64,000 nt of DNA from Agaribacillus sp965228415 (lineage in GTDB: Bacteria; Bacteroidota; Bacteroidia; Cytophagales; Cyclobacteriaceae), in NCBI GenBank assembly GCA_965228415.1, contig OZ245814.1, positions 2,914,001 to 2,978,000 of the forward strand. Reading direction: 5' to 3'. Shown piece by piece: positions 54,790-63,705 of this stretch. Under the pieces are notes generated by a model. That model was not told the origin of the DNA, made no database searches, and saw only the letters and a list, made by a program, of their open reading frames with translations. Made by a program: the position numbers and the translations under genes. Within the stretch, counting starts at the first letter, position 1. Each line of letters begins with the position of its first letter.

Positions 54790-56151
54790 CTATTTATTTA
54801 AAAGTTTTCCCAATACCCGGTCAAATTCAACTTTACCAATTAAGGCATCGTAAAGCGCCTCATAGTAACTGTTCTGCGCCTCCCGATAATCCGTAGTAGC
54901 GTCCAATACCTCTGTGTTGGCACCTACACCTTCCGTATATTTAATTTTAGCGACATCATATACTTCTTTTGATAATTGCATATTTTCCTGTTGCGCTTCC
55001 AGGTTTTCGATACTCACCATCAGTGCATTTTGCGCCTGCGTAATTTCCAGGTCAATATTATTTTTAAGCATGGTAATCTGGTTGTCTATCTGCTCAATTT
55101 GTAACTTATCCTGTTGGATTAAGTACTTTTTTCTCAAACCGTCAAAAACCGGAATATGAATAGCCAGGCCTACATTACCACTACTCAACCACCGGTCACC
55201 AAATTTAAGAAACTGGTCTGAAAAATTAGTACCTGTATTATAACCTACATTGGCGAATAAATCAATATTGGGTAAGTATTGCACCTGGTTATTTTTTCTT
55301 TGCAATTCAATTAGTTGACGGTTTGTCAGAAGCTGAGAATATTCAATGCGATCTGAATAGTCAAAATTGCCTACTTCCTGAAGCTTGTATTCGAAAGCAA
55401 TATCACTGATTTTGTCGGCGAGCATAATCTGATCACGCACCGGATAACCCATTTGAAACTTTAACAGATCATAACTCACTCTTACTACTTCTTCCGCATT
55501 CTTGACAGCTACTTTTGTGTTATTAAAAAGCACCTTTACACGGTTTACCTCTATTTTTTCGGCAAATCCATTTTCATGCAAGATCGATGTTTCATTTAAA
55601 AGTGTGTCGTAACGCTTGAGATTTACCTGCAACAGCTCATATCTGTCCTGGCTCACAAGCGCTACATAATAGGCCTTGGTCACAGCGTCAACCACGTCCA
55701 CCTTTGATTTGATATGATCTTTTTCGCTGAGTTCTTTAAAAGTCCTTGCCGCCCGTAATCCTACAAAATAAGATCCGTCAAAGACCATTTGTCTCACACT
55801 GAGACCAGCATTCCCGACATATTGCAGTCCAAAGGCAAATTCAACTTCGGTTCCTACCGGCACGGTCGGATCAAAATTGTTGGCGTCGATGACAGATTTT
55901 TGAACATTGTAGTTGTTGGTAAAATCAGCATCCAGGTTTATTTGAGGCAACCCATCTGCCGTAATTTCCCCCACCCGCGCTTTGGCAATATTTCGATCCA
56001 AATCAGCATTTTGAACATCAGCATTGTTCTTGAGCGCATATTCAATGCAATCCTGCAATGAATATTTTGAGGTTTCATTTTGATTCTGAGCCAACACACC
56101 CATCGGGAGCATCAGCGCAAAAAATAAACTATTTATTTTGAGTAGTTTCAT
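54790..56151 (-). CDS. TolC-family outer-membrane channel
   Basis: The 453-residue protein has a signal peptide (LMLPMGVLAQNQ), the YSLQDCIEYALKNNADVQNA opening and repeated coiled-coil regions, with the RLGK-like end AEFDRVLGKLLN of TolC proteins. It forms the outer-membrane channel of the RND system. It is second in the operon after tetR, 15 nt away. All expected blocks are present. Confidence 0.93.
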   Translation of the reverse strand: MKLLKINSLFFALMLPMGVLAQNQNETSKYSLQDCIEYALKNNADVQNADLDRNIAKARVGEITADGLPQINLDADFTNNYNVQKSVIDANNFDPTVPVGTEVEFAFGLQYVGNAGLSVRQMVFDGSYFVGLRAARTFKELSEKDHIKSKVDVVDAVTKAYYVALVSQDRYELLQVNLKRYDTLLNETSILHENGFAEKIEVNRVKVLFNNTKVAVKNAEEVVRVSYDLLKFQMGYPVRDQIMLADKISDIAFEYKLQEVGNFDYSDRIEYSQLLTNRQLIELQRKNNQVQYLPNIDLFANVGYNTGTNFSDQFLKFGDRWLSSGNVGLAIHIPVFDGLRKKYLIQQDKLQIEQIDNQITMLKNNIDLEITQAQNALMVSIENLEAQQENMQLSKEVYDVAKIKYTEGVGANTEVLDATTDYREAQNSYYEALYDALIGKVEFDRVLGKLLNK

Positions 56152-56166
56152 GCTTCAAAAGCTTAT

Positions 56167-56784
56167 TTAATTGATTTTATGTAATTTGTCTTGATATTCT
56201 TTATATAAGTTCCTACCCTCATCGGTCAATATCCCGTAGACAAAATGATCAAACAATTGCATTTGTAACTCAGACAATTCAAACTTGTCACTGGGATAAA
56301 GCCCGTCATCAAACGTCATTTGCACCTGCTCCACCCTAAAAATAGCCAGGGCCTCCACATCTATTTCTTTTCTATAAAATCCATTTCTGATACCCTTGTT
56401 CAAATTCTCAACAATGTTGTTTTTGATGAATTCATTTTTGAATGTCAACCATTGATCCCAGGCCTTTTTGTGATATTTCTTTAAATCAAATAATAGCGAA
56501 GGATTAATATCTTTGAGATTTTTTCTCATACAGATACTAATTTTGGCCAACTCATCAATGGCATCTACCGATGATTTCTCAATCTCTTCCATTTCCCTTC
56601 GTTCCATATCCATGTGTATTTTAGTAACTGTATACACTAAGTCGTCTTTATCCTTAAAATATTGGTAAATGGTTTTTTTCGAAATGGTCAATTCTCTGGC
56701 AATGTCATCCATAGAAACACTTCTAATTCCGTACTTATGAAATAAAGTATGTGCGGCTTCCAGGATACTTTCTCTTATTTCCAA
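56167..56784 (-). CDS. TetR-family regulator of the efflux operon
   Basis: The 205-residue protein has an N-terminal TetR helix-turn-helix (ESILEAAHTLFHKYGIRSVSMDDIAR, then LTISKKTIYQYFKDKDDLV) and a helical ligand-binding C-terminal part. It leads the tetR-tolC-adaptor-pump operon and so probably represses its own operon. A near-perfect inverted repeat overlies the predicted promoter just upstream, as expected for self-repression. Confidence 0.92.
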   Translation of the reverse strand: MEIRESILEAAHTLFHKYGIRSVSMDDIARELTISKKTIYQYFKDKDDLVYTVTKIHMDMERREMEEIEKSSVDAIDELAKISICMRKNLKDINPSLLFDLKKYHKKAWDQWLTFKNEFIKNNIVENLNKGIRNGFYRKEIDVEALAIFRVEQVQMTFDDGLYPSDKFELSELQMQLFDHFVYGILTDEGRNLYKEYQDKLHKIN

Positions 56785-56805
56785 CCTTTTAATTTTTATT
56801 TAAAA

Positions 56806-56849
56806 CAAAACTATGGAAACTTTAAACATTCCCAAAGTTTTCATAGTTT
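56806..56849 (-). promoter_or_regulatory. Efflux-operon promoter overlaid by an operator-like inverted repeat
   Basis: Minus-strand TTTG (56833-56836) and TAGTTTTG (56806-56813) are 19 nt apart, a full match to the -33/-7 consensus. Arms AACTATGGAAACTTT (56809-56823) and AAAGTTTTCATAGTT (56834-56848) are inverted with 14 of 15 matches around a 10-nt spacer, and a further outer A-T pair extends them. Bound repressor would block both promoter elements. A third half-like AAAGTTTTCA lies at about 56868-56877. Confidence 0.75.
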
Positions 56850-57070
56850 CGTAACGTTGACTCAAAAAAAAAGTTTTCAAGTGCGGAACTTTTTTATATA
56901 AAATGTTTCTAAAGGTTAAAAACAATGAAAAACGGTGTAAAATGCTACGCTGATTTTAAACAACTCCACCAGGTATTGTATATTAAAATCAAAAAAATAA
57001 AATCTCTTGGAGGTTTATCCCGTAAAATAAAACCTACTACATTATCATTAATCCGATTGTCTTTAAAACC

Positions 57071-59020
57071 ATGACGCTCACATCTAAGACCATCAGAAAA
57101 TTAGCGGCCATCATGTTTTCAGATATGGTTGGATACACCGCTATGATGCAGACCGACGAGCAAAGGGCTATTACAAGCAGGAGGAGGCATCGAAAAATAA
57201 TGCGGGAAAAGGTAAGTGCCCACAACGGTGAAATTCTTCAATATTATGGGGATGGTACACTCACTATTTTCGATAGCGCTATCGAAGCGGTAGATTGCGC
57301 CATCGAAATTCAACAATTGCTGCAACAAGAGCCAAAAGTAGCTTTAAGAATAGGCCTGCATACCGGGGATATTGTATACAATGATGAAGGAATTTATGGC
57401 AACGGTGTAAATATAGCTTCACGAATCGAAGCTTTGGCGGTAGAGGGGAGTGTCATGGTTTCTGACAAAGTATATGATGAAATCAAGAACCACAGCGAAT
57501 TCCAGACCATTTCGATGGGCAAATTTGAATTAAAAAATGTTCATCAGCCGATGGAGGTTTTTGCCCTTTCTAACCAGGGCCTCCGGGTACCGCGGCCTAT
57601 GGATTTGAATAGCAAGACCAGCGCCTCCTACCAAAGCATTGCTGTGCTGCCTTTTGTAAATATGAGCTCTGATACCGAAAATGAATATTTCAGTGACGGC
57701 ATCACCGAAGAAATTATCAATGCCCTCACAAAGGTTGAAGGGTTACAGGTAACATCCAGGACTTCCTGTTTCTCCTTCAAAGGCAAAAATGAAGATATCA
57801 GGAACATTGGCACCCAATTGGGGGTAAATACTATATTGGAAGGCAGTGTGAGGAAGGCTGGCAATAAAGTAAGAATTACAGCGCAGCTCATCAATGTTAA
57901 CAATGGCTATCACTTATGGTCACAATCCTACGATCGCCAACTGGCGGATATTTTAGAAATTCAAGATGAAATATCTAACAAAATTGCTTTTAATTTAAAG
58001 GAAAAACTGTCAAAATCCGCGGTTAAAGAATCACTGGTTAACGTTACTACCAGGAATATTGAGGCCTATAACTCCTACCTGAAGGGGCTCTTTCATCTCA
58101 ACAAATGGAATCCAGAAAACGCAAAAAAAGCCATTGCCTTTTTCGAAGAGGCCGTTCAAAAAGAGCCATCAATGGTGGAGGCTTATGTAAAGCTGGCCTA
58201 TTGTTATTCTTTCATGGGGGCGTCGGGTCAAATAAAACCGAAAGGCGCCGCTTTTAAAGCCAGGGACCTGGCTAAAAAGGCATTAAGCCTGGACCCCAAT
58301 CACTATGGTGCTTATGTTTCAATAGGCCTCGTTAATCTGCTAACTGATTACAACCTGACTTCAGCTAAAAATAATTTTGAAAAGGCTGTAAAGCTTAATC
58401 CTGGTATTCCATATGTTCATGAATCCTACGCGCTGTATTTAAATTGTGTCAACAATCACGATGAGGCTGTGGAAGAATCGCGCATAGCAGTAAAGCTGGA
58501 TCCATTGTCAATAAACGCCAACATGGGATTAGGCAGGGCTTTGCAATTGGCTGGAAAAACCGATGAAGCCATCGAGCAATTTAATAAGGTATTGGCGTTG
58601 GACAGTAATTACCGGGCAGCTATTGAAGCTATTGGCTGGGTTTACCTCTCCAAGGAGGAGTACCCAAAGGCCATTGAATATTTCCTCACCTATCAGCAAA
58701 AGGTAGACCACCCTTTAAAAGGTCATACGGGTTTAGGTTTTGCCTATGGTGTTTCAGGACAAATGGCAAAGGCTACGGAATGCCTGAATAAGGTGTTGAA
58801 AAGATCGAATGAGGACAAGGAAATCGATCTCAGCGTTGACCTGGCAATTATTTACGTTGGTTTAAATAAATTTGATCAGGCCATTGAACAACTCAAAAAG
58901 GCAATAAATGAAAAAGTAGGCGGGGTTATATTTATAAAAAATTATCCTATTTTTAAAGCCCTGCATGATCGTCCTGAATTTAAAGAATTGGTCAATTCAG
59001 TAGGATTGACCCAAAAATAG
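57071..59020 (+). CDS. Class III nucleotide cyclase with FlgO-like module and TPR repeats
   Basis: This 649-residue protein starts with a class III cyclase domain: metal Asp18 in FSDMVGYT, Asp61 in YYGDGTLTIF, and GLHTGDIVYNDEGIYGNGVNIASR. The position before GDG that usually holds a base-recognising Lys reads Gln57. Residues about 190-310 resemble the FlgO-like domain (SIAVLPFVNMSSDTENEYFSDGITEEI). The C-terminal half has about eight TPR repeats. It is likely a soluble signalling protein that could use cAMP or act as a scaffold. It is divergent from tetR with a 286-nt gap. Confidence 0.85.
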   Translation: MTLTSKTIRKLAAIMFSDMVGYTAMMQTDEQRAITSRRRHRKIMREKVSAHNGEILQYYGDGTLTIFDSAIEAVDCAIEIQQLLQQEPKVALRIGLHTGDIVYNDEGIYGNGVNIASRIEALAVEGSVMVSDKVYDEIKNHSEFQTISMGKFELKNVHQPMEVFALSNQGLRVPRPMDLNSKTSASYQSIAVLPFVNMSSDTENEYFSDGITEEIINALTKVEGLQVTSRTSCFSFKGKNEDIRNIGTQLGVNTILEGSVRKAGNKVRITAQLINVNNGYHLWSQSYDRQLADILEIQDEISNKIAFNLKEKLSKSAVKESLVNVTTRNIEAYNSYLKGLFHLNKWNPENAKKAIAFFEEAVQKEPSMVEAYVKLAYCYSFMGASGQIKPKGAAFKARDLAKKALSLDPNHYGAYVSIGLVNLLTDYNLTSAKNNFEKAVKLNPGIPYVHESYALYLNCVNNHDEAVEESRIAVKLDPLSINANMGLGRALQLAGKTDEAIEQFNKVLALDSNYRAAIEAIGWVYLSKEEYPKAIEYFLTYQQKVDHPLKGHTGLGFAYGVSGQMAKATECLNKVLKRSNEDKEIDLSVDLAIIYVGLNKFDQAIEQLKKAINEKVGGVIFIKNYPIFKALHDRPEFKELVNSVGLTQK

Positions 59021-59163
59021 CTACGAGCCTGAAATATTTAACATTAATGACTGAAAATTAGGAACTTATTGATATTTTTATCAACTTTTACTCGAAACAT
59101 GTAACCAAACAGTTTACTATATTGTTTGGTTCTTTCCAGTACGAGTTCTAGCGCCTGGGTATC

Positions 59164-60018
59164 ATGTTGCAACGCATTAACCGATATTACATAATCCTGC
59201 ATCTCGCGATGATTTTGCTCGTGTGTGGTATTGTATTGATAACCAGGTATCATGCGTCATATTCAAACCTGCTTGCCGTGGTAAGCACAGAGGGTGGGCT
59301 ATTTGAATGGGGAAGTTTTTTTATAGCCTTCACCATTTCCGGGTTTGCTTTATTGGTCTATTTCCACAGCCGGGGAAACAGGATATTCAGGCCGGCCCGG
59401 AGACGTTTTATAATGTTCATTGCCATTGTGGCCTATTTGGTAGCCATGGAAGAAATCAGCTGGGGACAAAGGATTTTAGGATTTGAAAGTAATTCTTTTT
59501 TCTCGGCCAACAACTACCAGCAGGAAACTAATTTTCATAACCTTATTTCCGGAGAATACCTGAATTTAGCTATTTATGCACTCATCTATATATTTTTTAT
59601 ATTCCTTCCCCTGATCGTTTACTTCAAACCGGACCTCGGGCGTAATTCACCCTCCATTCGGGGAAAAGTAGCTATCTATCTTCCCTCCCTCCATAATATG
59701 CTAATGTTTTGTTTCGCGTCAAGCTTACAGGCCTATTTTTTGCCAAGAACGCTGGCCGACACAATAAGTCTTTGGTTAGCGCTATTGATAATATTAATTC
59801 TTTTAGTGAGCAGAAAGAAATATCGAAATGGCTTTCTAATATGTCACCTTTTGTTGGTTTTGATGGCTTGTGCAGTATTCGCCGTCAGCTATCAGGTATT
59901 CGAATACAATAATATGCAGTATGAAATCAGGGAGTTTGTGGTTTTATATGCATTTTTTTATTGGTTCTTTAACTGGACTACAAATCTTAAAAATAAGGTT
60001 GCGCTGCAGCTAAAATGA
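59164..60018 (+). CDS. Polytopic membrane protein of unknown family
   Basis: The 284-residue product has about seven to eight hydrophobic spans. Charged conserved-looking motif MEEISWGQRILGFES follows the third span and NFHNLISGEYLNLAIY lies in the next loop. I do not recognise a family, although EEISWGQR occurs in hypothetical membrane proteins of other bacteria. It stands alone between the cyclase and a TPR lipoprotein. Function is unknown. Confidence 0.65.
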   Translation: MLQRINRYYIILHLAMILLVCGIVLITRYHASYSNLLAVVSTEGGLFEWGSFFIAFTISGFALLVYFHSRGNRIFRPARRRFIMFIAIVAYLVAMEEISWGQRILGFESNSFFSANNYQQETNFHNLISGEYLNLAIYALIYIFFIFLPLIVYFKPDLGRNSPSIRGKVAIYLPSLHNMLMFCFASSLQAYFLPRTLADTISLWLALLIILILLVSRKKYRNGFLICHLLLVLMACAVFAVSYQVFEYNNMQYEIREFVVLYAFFYWFFNWTTNLKNKVALQLK

Positions 60019-60080
60019 TTCTATACAACAGTTCATTTTATTATGTCAACCAGTCCATTCAAATTTTGTCAGTAAGTACG

Positions 60081-60088
60081 TATATTTG
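60081..60088 (+). promoter_or_regulatory. -7 box before the TPR lipoprotein gene
   Basis: TATATTTG matches TAnnTTTG and would give a leader of about 15 nt before the ATG at 60111. The nearest TTTG (60065-60068) is only 12 nt upstream, too short for the usual spacing. Confidence 0.35.
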
Positions 60089-60110
60089 CCAACTGCAAAT
60101 TGGCTGAGAT

Positions 60111-60815
60111 ATGATAAAGTATATGTTAGGAGGATTGATTTGGGTGGGATTGGTAAGTTGTTCTCCAGGTGAACAAGAGTTGCTGAGTGCGGGCATTTCA
60201 AAATTCGAAACAGAAAATTACGAAGACGCTATCACCTATTTTGACAAGGCATTGGCGCTCAACCCCAAAAATATCAAAACTTACAATGCCAAAAGTTTTG
60301 CTTTATTTGCCCTGAAGAAATATGAAAAGGTAGTAGAAAACAATCTGGAAGCTATAAAATTTGACAGTTCGGATTACAAGCCCTATTACAACATGGCCAA
60401 TGCCCGGCTGGAGTTAAATCAGGTAGAGGCGGCCATTGAAAATTATGCCAAAGCCATCAAAATCAAACCCAATGAAGCCGATATTTACTTGAATAGGGGC
60501 ACAGGCTATTATCGCTTAGGTGATTATTTTAAAGCCATTCAGGATTTCAATTTTGCACAAAAACTGGATGAGAACCTGCCATTTATTTTCTACAACCGGG
60601 CCAAAACCTACCTGAAAGTTGACAGCATAGATTTGGCTATTGAGGACCTGACCAAAATGGTAAGTATGATGCCAAATCACGGAGAGGCCCATTATTGGTT
60701 GGGGCTGAGTAAAATTTTGCAAGGTAATCAGGAAGAGGGCTGTCTGAGTCTAAAAAAATCCAGGGCGATGGGATTTAAGAACGCGATTGAAGCAATCAAT
60801 AAAAATTGCCAATAA
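60111..60815 (+). CDS. TPR-repeat lipoprotein
   Basis: The 234-residue protein has a short signal peptide and a VSCSPGE lipobox (Cys about residue 17), then about five TPR motifs (YEDAITYFDKALALNPKN, YKPYYNMANARLELNQVEAA, ADIYLNRGTGYYRLGDYFKA and so on). It is probably an envelope scaffold that binds another protein. Its TAA is 21 nt before the preferred tsaC start, so they may be cotranscribed. Confidence 0.85.
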   Translation: MIKYMLGGLIWVGLVSCSPGEQELLSAGISKFETENYEDAITYFDKALALNPKNIKTYNAKSFALFALKKYEKVVENNLEAIKFDSSDYKPYYNMANARLELNQVEAAIENYAKAIKIKPNEADIYLNRGTGYYRLGDYFKAIQDFNFAQKLDENLPFIFYNRAKTYLKVDSIDLAIEDLTKMVSMMPNHGEAHYWLGLSKILQGNQEEGCLSLKKSRAMGFKNAIEAINKNCQ

Positions 60816-60836
60816 TTGATATTTGGAAAAGATGCA

Positions 60837-61793
60837 ATGGCCCTCATAGGTACTGATATTGAACATGCTGTCGACCTGGTTGAGGCAGGCGAGGTAATTG
60901 GAATACCAACAGAAACTGTTTACGGATTAGCGGGCAATGCCTTCAATACAGGCGCCGTTACCAGGATATTTAAAATCAAAAAACGGCCATCTTTTGATCC
61001 CTTAATTGTTCATACCGACAGTTTATCCAAAATCCGTGGTTTCGTAAAAGCCATCCCGGAAAGTGCCTTACAACTGGCTGAATACTTCTGGCCGGGGCCA
61101 TTAACACTACTGCTTCCCAAAAAAAATACTATCCCGGACCTGGTAACTTCGGGACTGCCCGATGTCGCCGTAAGGATACCGGACCACGCCACTACGCTGG
61201 CATTATTGCAAAGGCTTACGTTTCCCCTGGCCGCGCCCAGCGCCAATCCGTTTGGATACGTCAGCCCGACTTCTGCACAACACGTCAACGATCAGCTTGG
61301 CGATAAAATTCCTTATATACTCAACGGTGGAGGCAGCACGGTAGGCATAGAATCTACCATCATAGGTTATGAAGGTGATCAGCCAATTGTATATAGACTT
61401 GGAGGTCTGCCCTTAAAGAAAATTGAAGAGATAGTTGGCGAGGTAAAAGTCATGGCACATTCAAGTTCTGATCCCACCACGCCAGGGAGTTTAAAAAGCC
61501 ATTATGCTCCCGATAAAAAAGTAATCATAGGTGACATTAAGCAATTGATCAACACCTATAAAGATCACCGGTTTGCCTTATTATCATTTCAGAAATACCA
61601 TGAGGATATCCCTGCTCAAAATCAATTGGTATTATCTCCAACAGGAGACCTGGATGAGGCAGCAAAAAACCTGTTTTCCGGCTTGCGTCAGCTTGATAAG
61701 TTGCCGGTGGAGTATATTTTTTCAGAATTTGTACCTCCCAAAGATCTGGGGTTAGCCATTAACGACAGACTAAAGAGAGCCGCGGCAAAATAA
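60837..61793 (+). CDS. tsaC: L-threonylcarbamoyladenylate synthase (Sua5/TsaC type)
   Basis: The ATG at 60837 gives 318 residues; a TTG start directly after the previous stop is possible. The YrdC domain shows IPTETVYGLAGNAF, KIKKRPSFDPLIVH and PSANPFGYVSPTSA, and residues about 210-318 form the extra Sua5-type C-terminal domain. It makes threonylcarbamoyl-AMP for t6A37 of tRNA. TsaE in this window works in the same pathway. Confidence 0.95.
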   Translation: MALIGTDIEHAVDLVEAGEVIGIPTETVYGLAGNAFNTGAVTRIFKIKKRPSFDPLIVHTDSLSKIRGFVKAIPESALQLAEYFWPGPLTLLLPKKNTIPDLVTSGLPDVAVRIPDHATTLALLQRLTFPLAAPSANPFGYVSPTSAQHVNDQLGDKIPYILNGGGSTVGIESTIIGYEGDQPIVYRLGGLPLKKIEEIVGEVKVMAHSSSDPTTPGSLKSHYAPDKKVIIGDIKQLINTYKDHRFALLSFQKYHEDIPAQNQLVLSPTGDLDEAAKNLFSGLRQLDKLPVEYIFSEFVPPKDLGLAINDRLKRAAAK

Positions 61794-61916
61794 AATCTAT
61801 AATTAAATTCCTGAAGGGTTTGCATTTTGTGAATTCTTTATGAATTTAGCGTTCCAATTACCAAATGACACAAAAATATTTTTAAAAATTATAAATCTGG
61901 AAAAGTACTGCAGGCC

Positions 61917-63104
61917 ATGAAAAGTATTGATGATGTAAATTTTGAGGGTAAAAAAGCGCTCATCAGGGTCGATTTTAATGTCCCCTTAAATGGTGATTAT
62001 CAAATTACTGATGACACCAGAATCAAAGCCGCCATTCCTACCATTCATAAGATCCTAAATGACGGTGGCGCCGTTATATTAATGTCACACCTGGGCAGGC
62101 CTAAAACCGGACCAGAGGAAAAGTTCTCACTAAAACACCTGGTTAATCATTTATCAACAGCATTCCAAAGGCCTGTAAAATTTGCAGACGATTGTATCGG
62201 AGAAAATGCGGTAACACTGGCTGAATCGCTGTCGACCGGAGAGATTTTGCTATTGGAAAACCTAAGATTTTACAAGGAAGAAACCGCTGGAGATCAAGCA
62301 TTTGCAAAACAGCTGGCCGCTCTGGGAGACATCTATGTCAACGATGCCTTTGGAACTGCCCACCGCGCCCACGCCTCCACTGCCGTTATTGCTGATTTCT
62401 TTGAAGAAAAGGTTTGTGGCTATGTCATGAAAGCTGAGTTGGATAATGCAAAAAAGGTTTTAGAGCAGGCGGAAAAACCTTTCACGGCAATTATGGGCGG
62501 CGCTAAAATCTCCGATAAAATCCTGATCATCGAAAAGCTGCTGGACCGGGTCGATAACCTGATTATTGGCGGCGGGATGTCTTACACCTTTTTTAAAGCC
62601 ATGGGAGGCAATGTCGGTAATTCGCTTGTGGAAGAAGAGAAGTTGGAACTGGCAAAATCCCTGATCCAAAACGCGAAGGAAAAAAATGTCAACCTGCAGT
62701 TGCCAATAGACTCTATCATAGCCGACGCATTTGATAACAATGCCAATACCGCTACGGCACAAAACTACAATATTACCGATGGCTGGATGGGCCTGGATAT
62801 CGGTCCCGAAGCTGGCGAGGTGTTTTCCAAAATCATCGAAAACTCAAAAACTGTCTTGTGGAATGGGCCCATGGGGGTATTTGAGATGGAGAATTTTTCT
62901 AAAGGAACCATAAAAGTTGCCAATGCTGTAGTTAAGGCAACAGCGCATGGTGCTTTCTCACTTATTGGTGGGGGTGACTCAGCTGCCGCTGTTAATACGC
63001 TTGGTTTTGGAGATAAGGTTTCCTATGTTTCTACTGGTGGGGGGGCCTTGCTCGAATACATGGAAGGTAAAATTTTACCAGGTGTGCGTGCGCTGGAGAA
63101 CTAA
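61917..63104 (+). CDS. pgk: Phosphoglycerate kinase
   Basis: The 395-residue protein has RVDFNVPLNGDYQITDDTR, LMSHLGRPK, NDAFGTAHRAHAS, GGAKISDK and late GGGDSAAAV motifs, all expected. It transfers phosphate between 1,3-bisphosphoglycerate and ADP in glycolysis. It follows tsaC by about 120 nt. Length and motifs are normal. Confidence 0.97.
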   Translation: MKSIDDVNFEGKKALIRVDFNVPLNGDYQITDDTRIKAAIPTIHKILNDGGAVILMSHLGRPKTGPEEKFSLKHLVNHLSTAFQRPVKFADDCIGENAVTLAESLSTGEILLLENLRFYKEETAGDQAFAKQLAALGDIYVNDAFGTAHRAHASTAVIADFFEEKVCGYVMKAELDNAKKVLEQAEKPFTAIMGGAKISDKILIIEKLLDRVDNLIIGGGMSYTFFKAMGGNVGNSLVEEEKLELAKSLIQNAKEKNVNLQLPIDSIIADAFDNNANTATAQNYNITDGWMGLDIGPEAGEVFSKIIENSKTVLWNGPMGVFEMENFSKGTIKVANAVVKATAHGAFSLIGGGDSAAAVNTLGFGDKVSYVSTGGGALLEYMEGKILPGVRALEN

Positions 63105-63167
63105 CTTAAGGTTACATACAGGCAAAACAATGTCACGTTAAAGTAGGGTGAAGTTATTATCTTTCAT

Positions 63168-63473
63168 TTAATCTCCACAATATTTCACAGATTGCATATT
63201 GAACCATTTATCATACACCTCACTCCAACCATTTTTTAACGTTACGGTAATAAATTTTTCCGCTTTTATCTCTTGTATATTGAGAAAAACTTCACTACTA
63301 ATTAAATTTAATGCTGTATCATAGACCTCAATCCAACCGCCGTTTTTGCAAACTACCACAAAATCTTCTCCTATTTCCATCGAACAGGCATCCGTAAACC
63401 GATGAAAATTGATCGATTGCTTATCCTCGTCAAAGACTTCAACCCATCCGTTTTTAGTTGATCTTAGTTCCAT
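63168..63473 (-). CDS. Small GW-EVYD repeat protein
   Basis: This 101-residue minus-strand protein is made of three imperfect repeats of about 37 residues: NGWVEVFDEDKQSINFHRF, GGWIEVYDTALNLISSEVF and NGWSEVYDKWFNMQSVKYCGD. Each starts with Gly-Trp-x-Glu-Val-(Tyr/Phe)-Asp. The repeats suggest beta-rich modules like WG-type repeats, but I know no function. It has no signal peptide. Convergent with pgk. Confidence 0.65.
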   Translation of the reverse strand: MELRSTKNGWVEVFDEDKQSINFHRFTDACSMEIGEDFVVVCKNGGWIEVYDTALNLISSEVFLNIQEIKAEKFITVTLKNGWSEVYDKWFNMQSVKYCGD

Positions 63474-63597
63474 AATAACTTCAGTTAAATTAGTTACTTT
63501 GTGACTTCAGGCAGGCTACTTATTTGGGAATGTAATAAGTCAATAAGTTTCTTTGCATACCACCTAATTGCGATATCAAACCTACATCTGCCATTTA

Positions 63598-63705
63598 CTA
63601 TTGATTATTGTAATCCTTAAACATTAGACGGAACAGCAATATGGTCATACCTACAGCCGCGAGGAATAATGTTAAAACGACCACTACACTACTAACTATA
63701 CTCAT
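63598..63705 (-). CDS. Possible 35-residue membrane micropeptide
   Basis: A 35-codon frame from the ATG at 63705 to a TAG at 63598 encodes one hydrophobic segment (SVVVVLTLFLAAVGMTILL) with a charged C-terminal end KDYNNQ, as in single-span small proteins. The frame is short and chance is possible. No family is recognised. No clear promoter or RBS was found. Confidence 0.4.
   Translation of the reverse strand: MSIVSSVVVVLTLFLAAVGMTILLFRLMFKDYNNQ

Noticed and set aside
59044..59253. 69-codon minus-strand frame next to the polytopic membrane protein
   Set aside because: It overlaps the start of the better-supported plus-strand gene and has no supporting motif.
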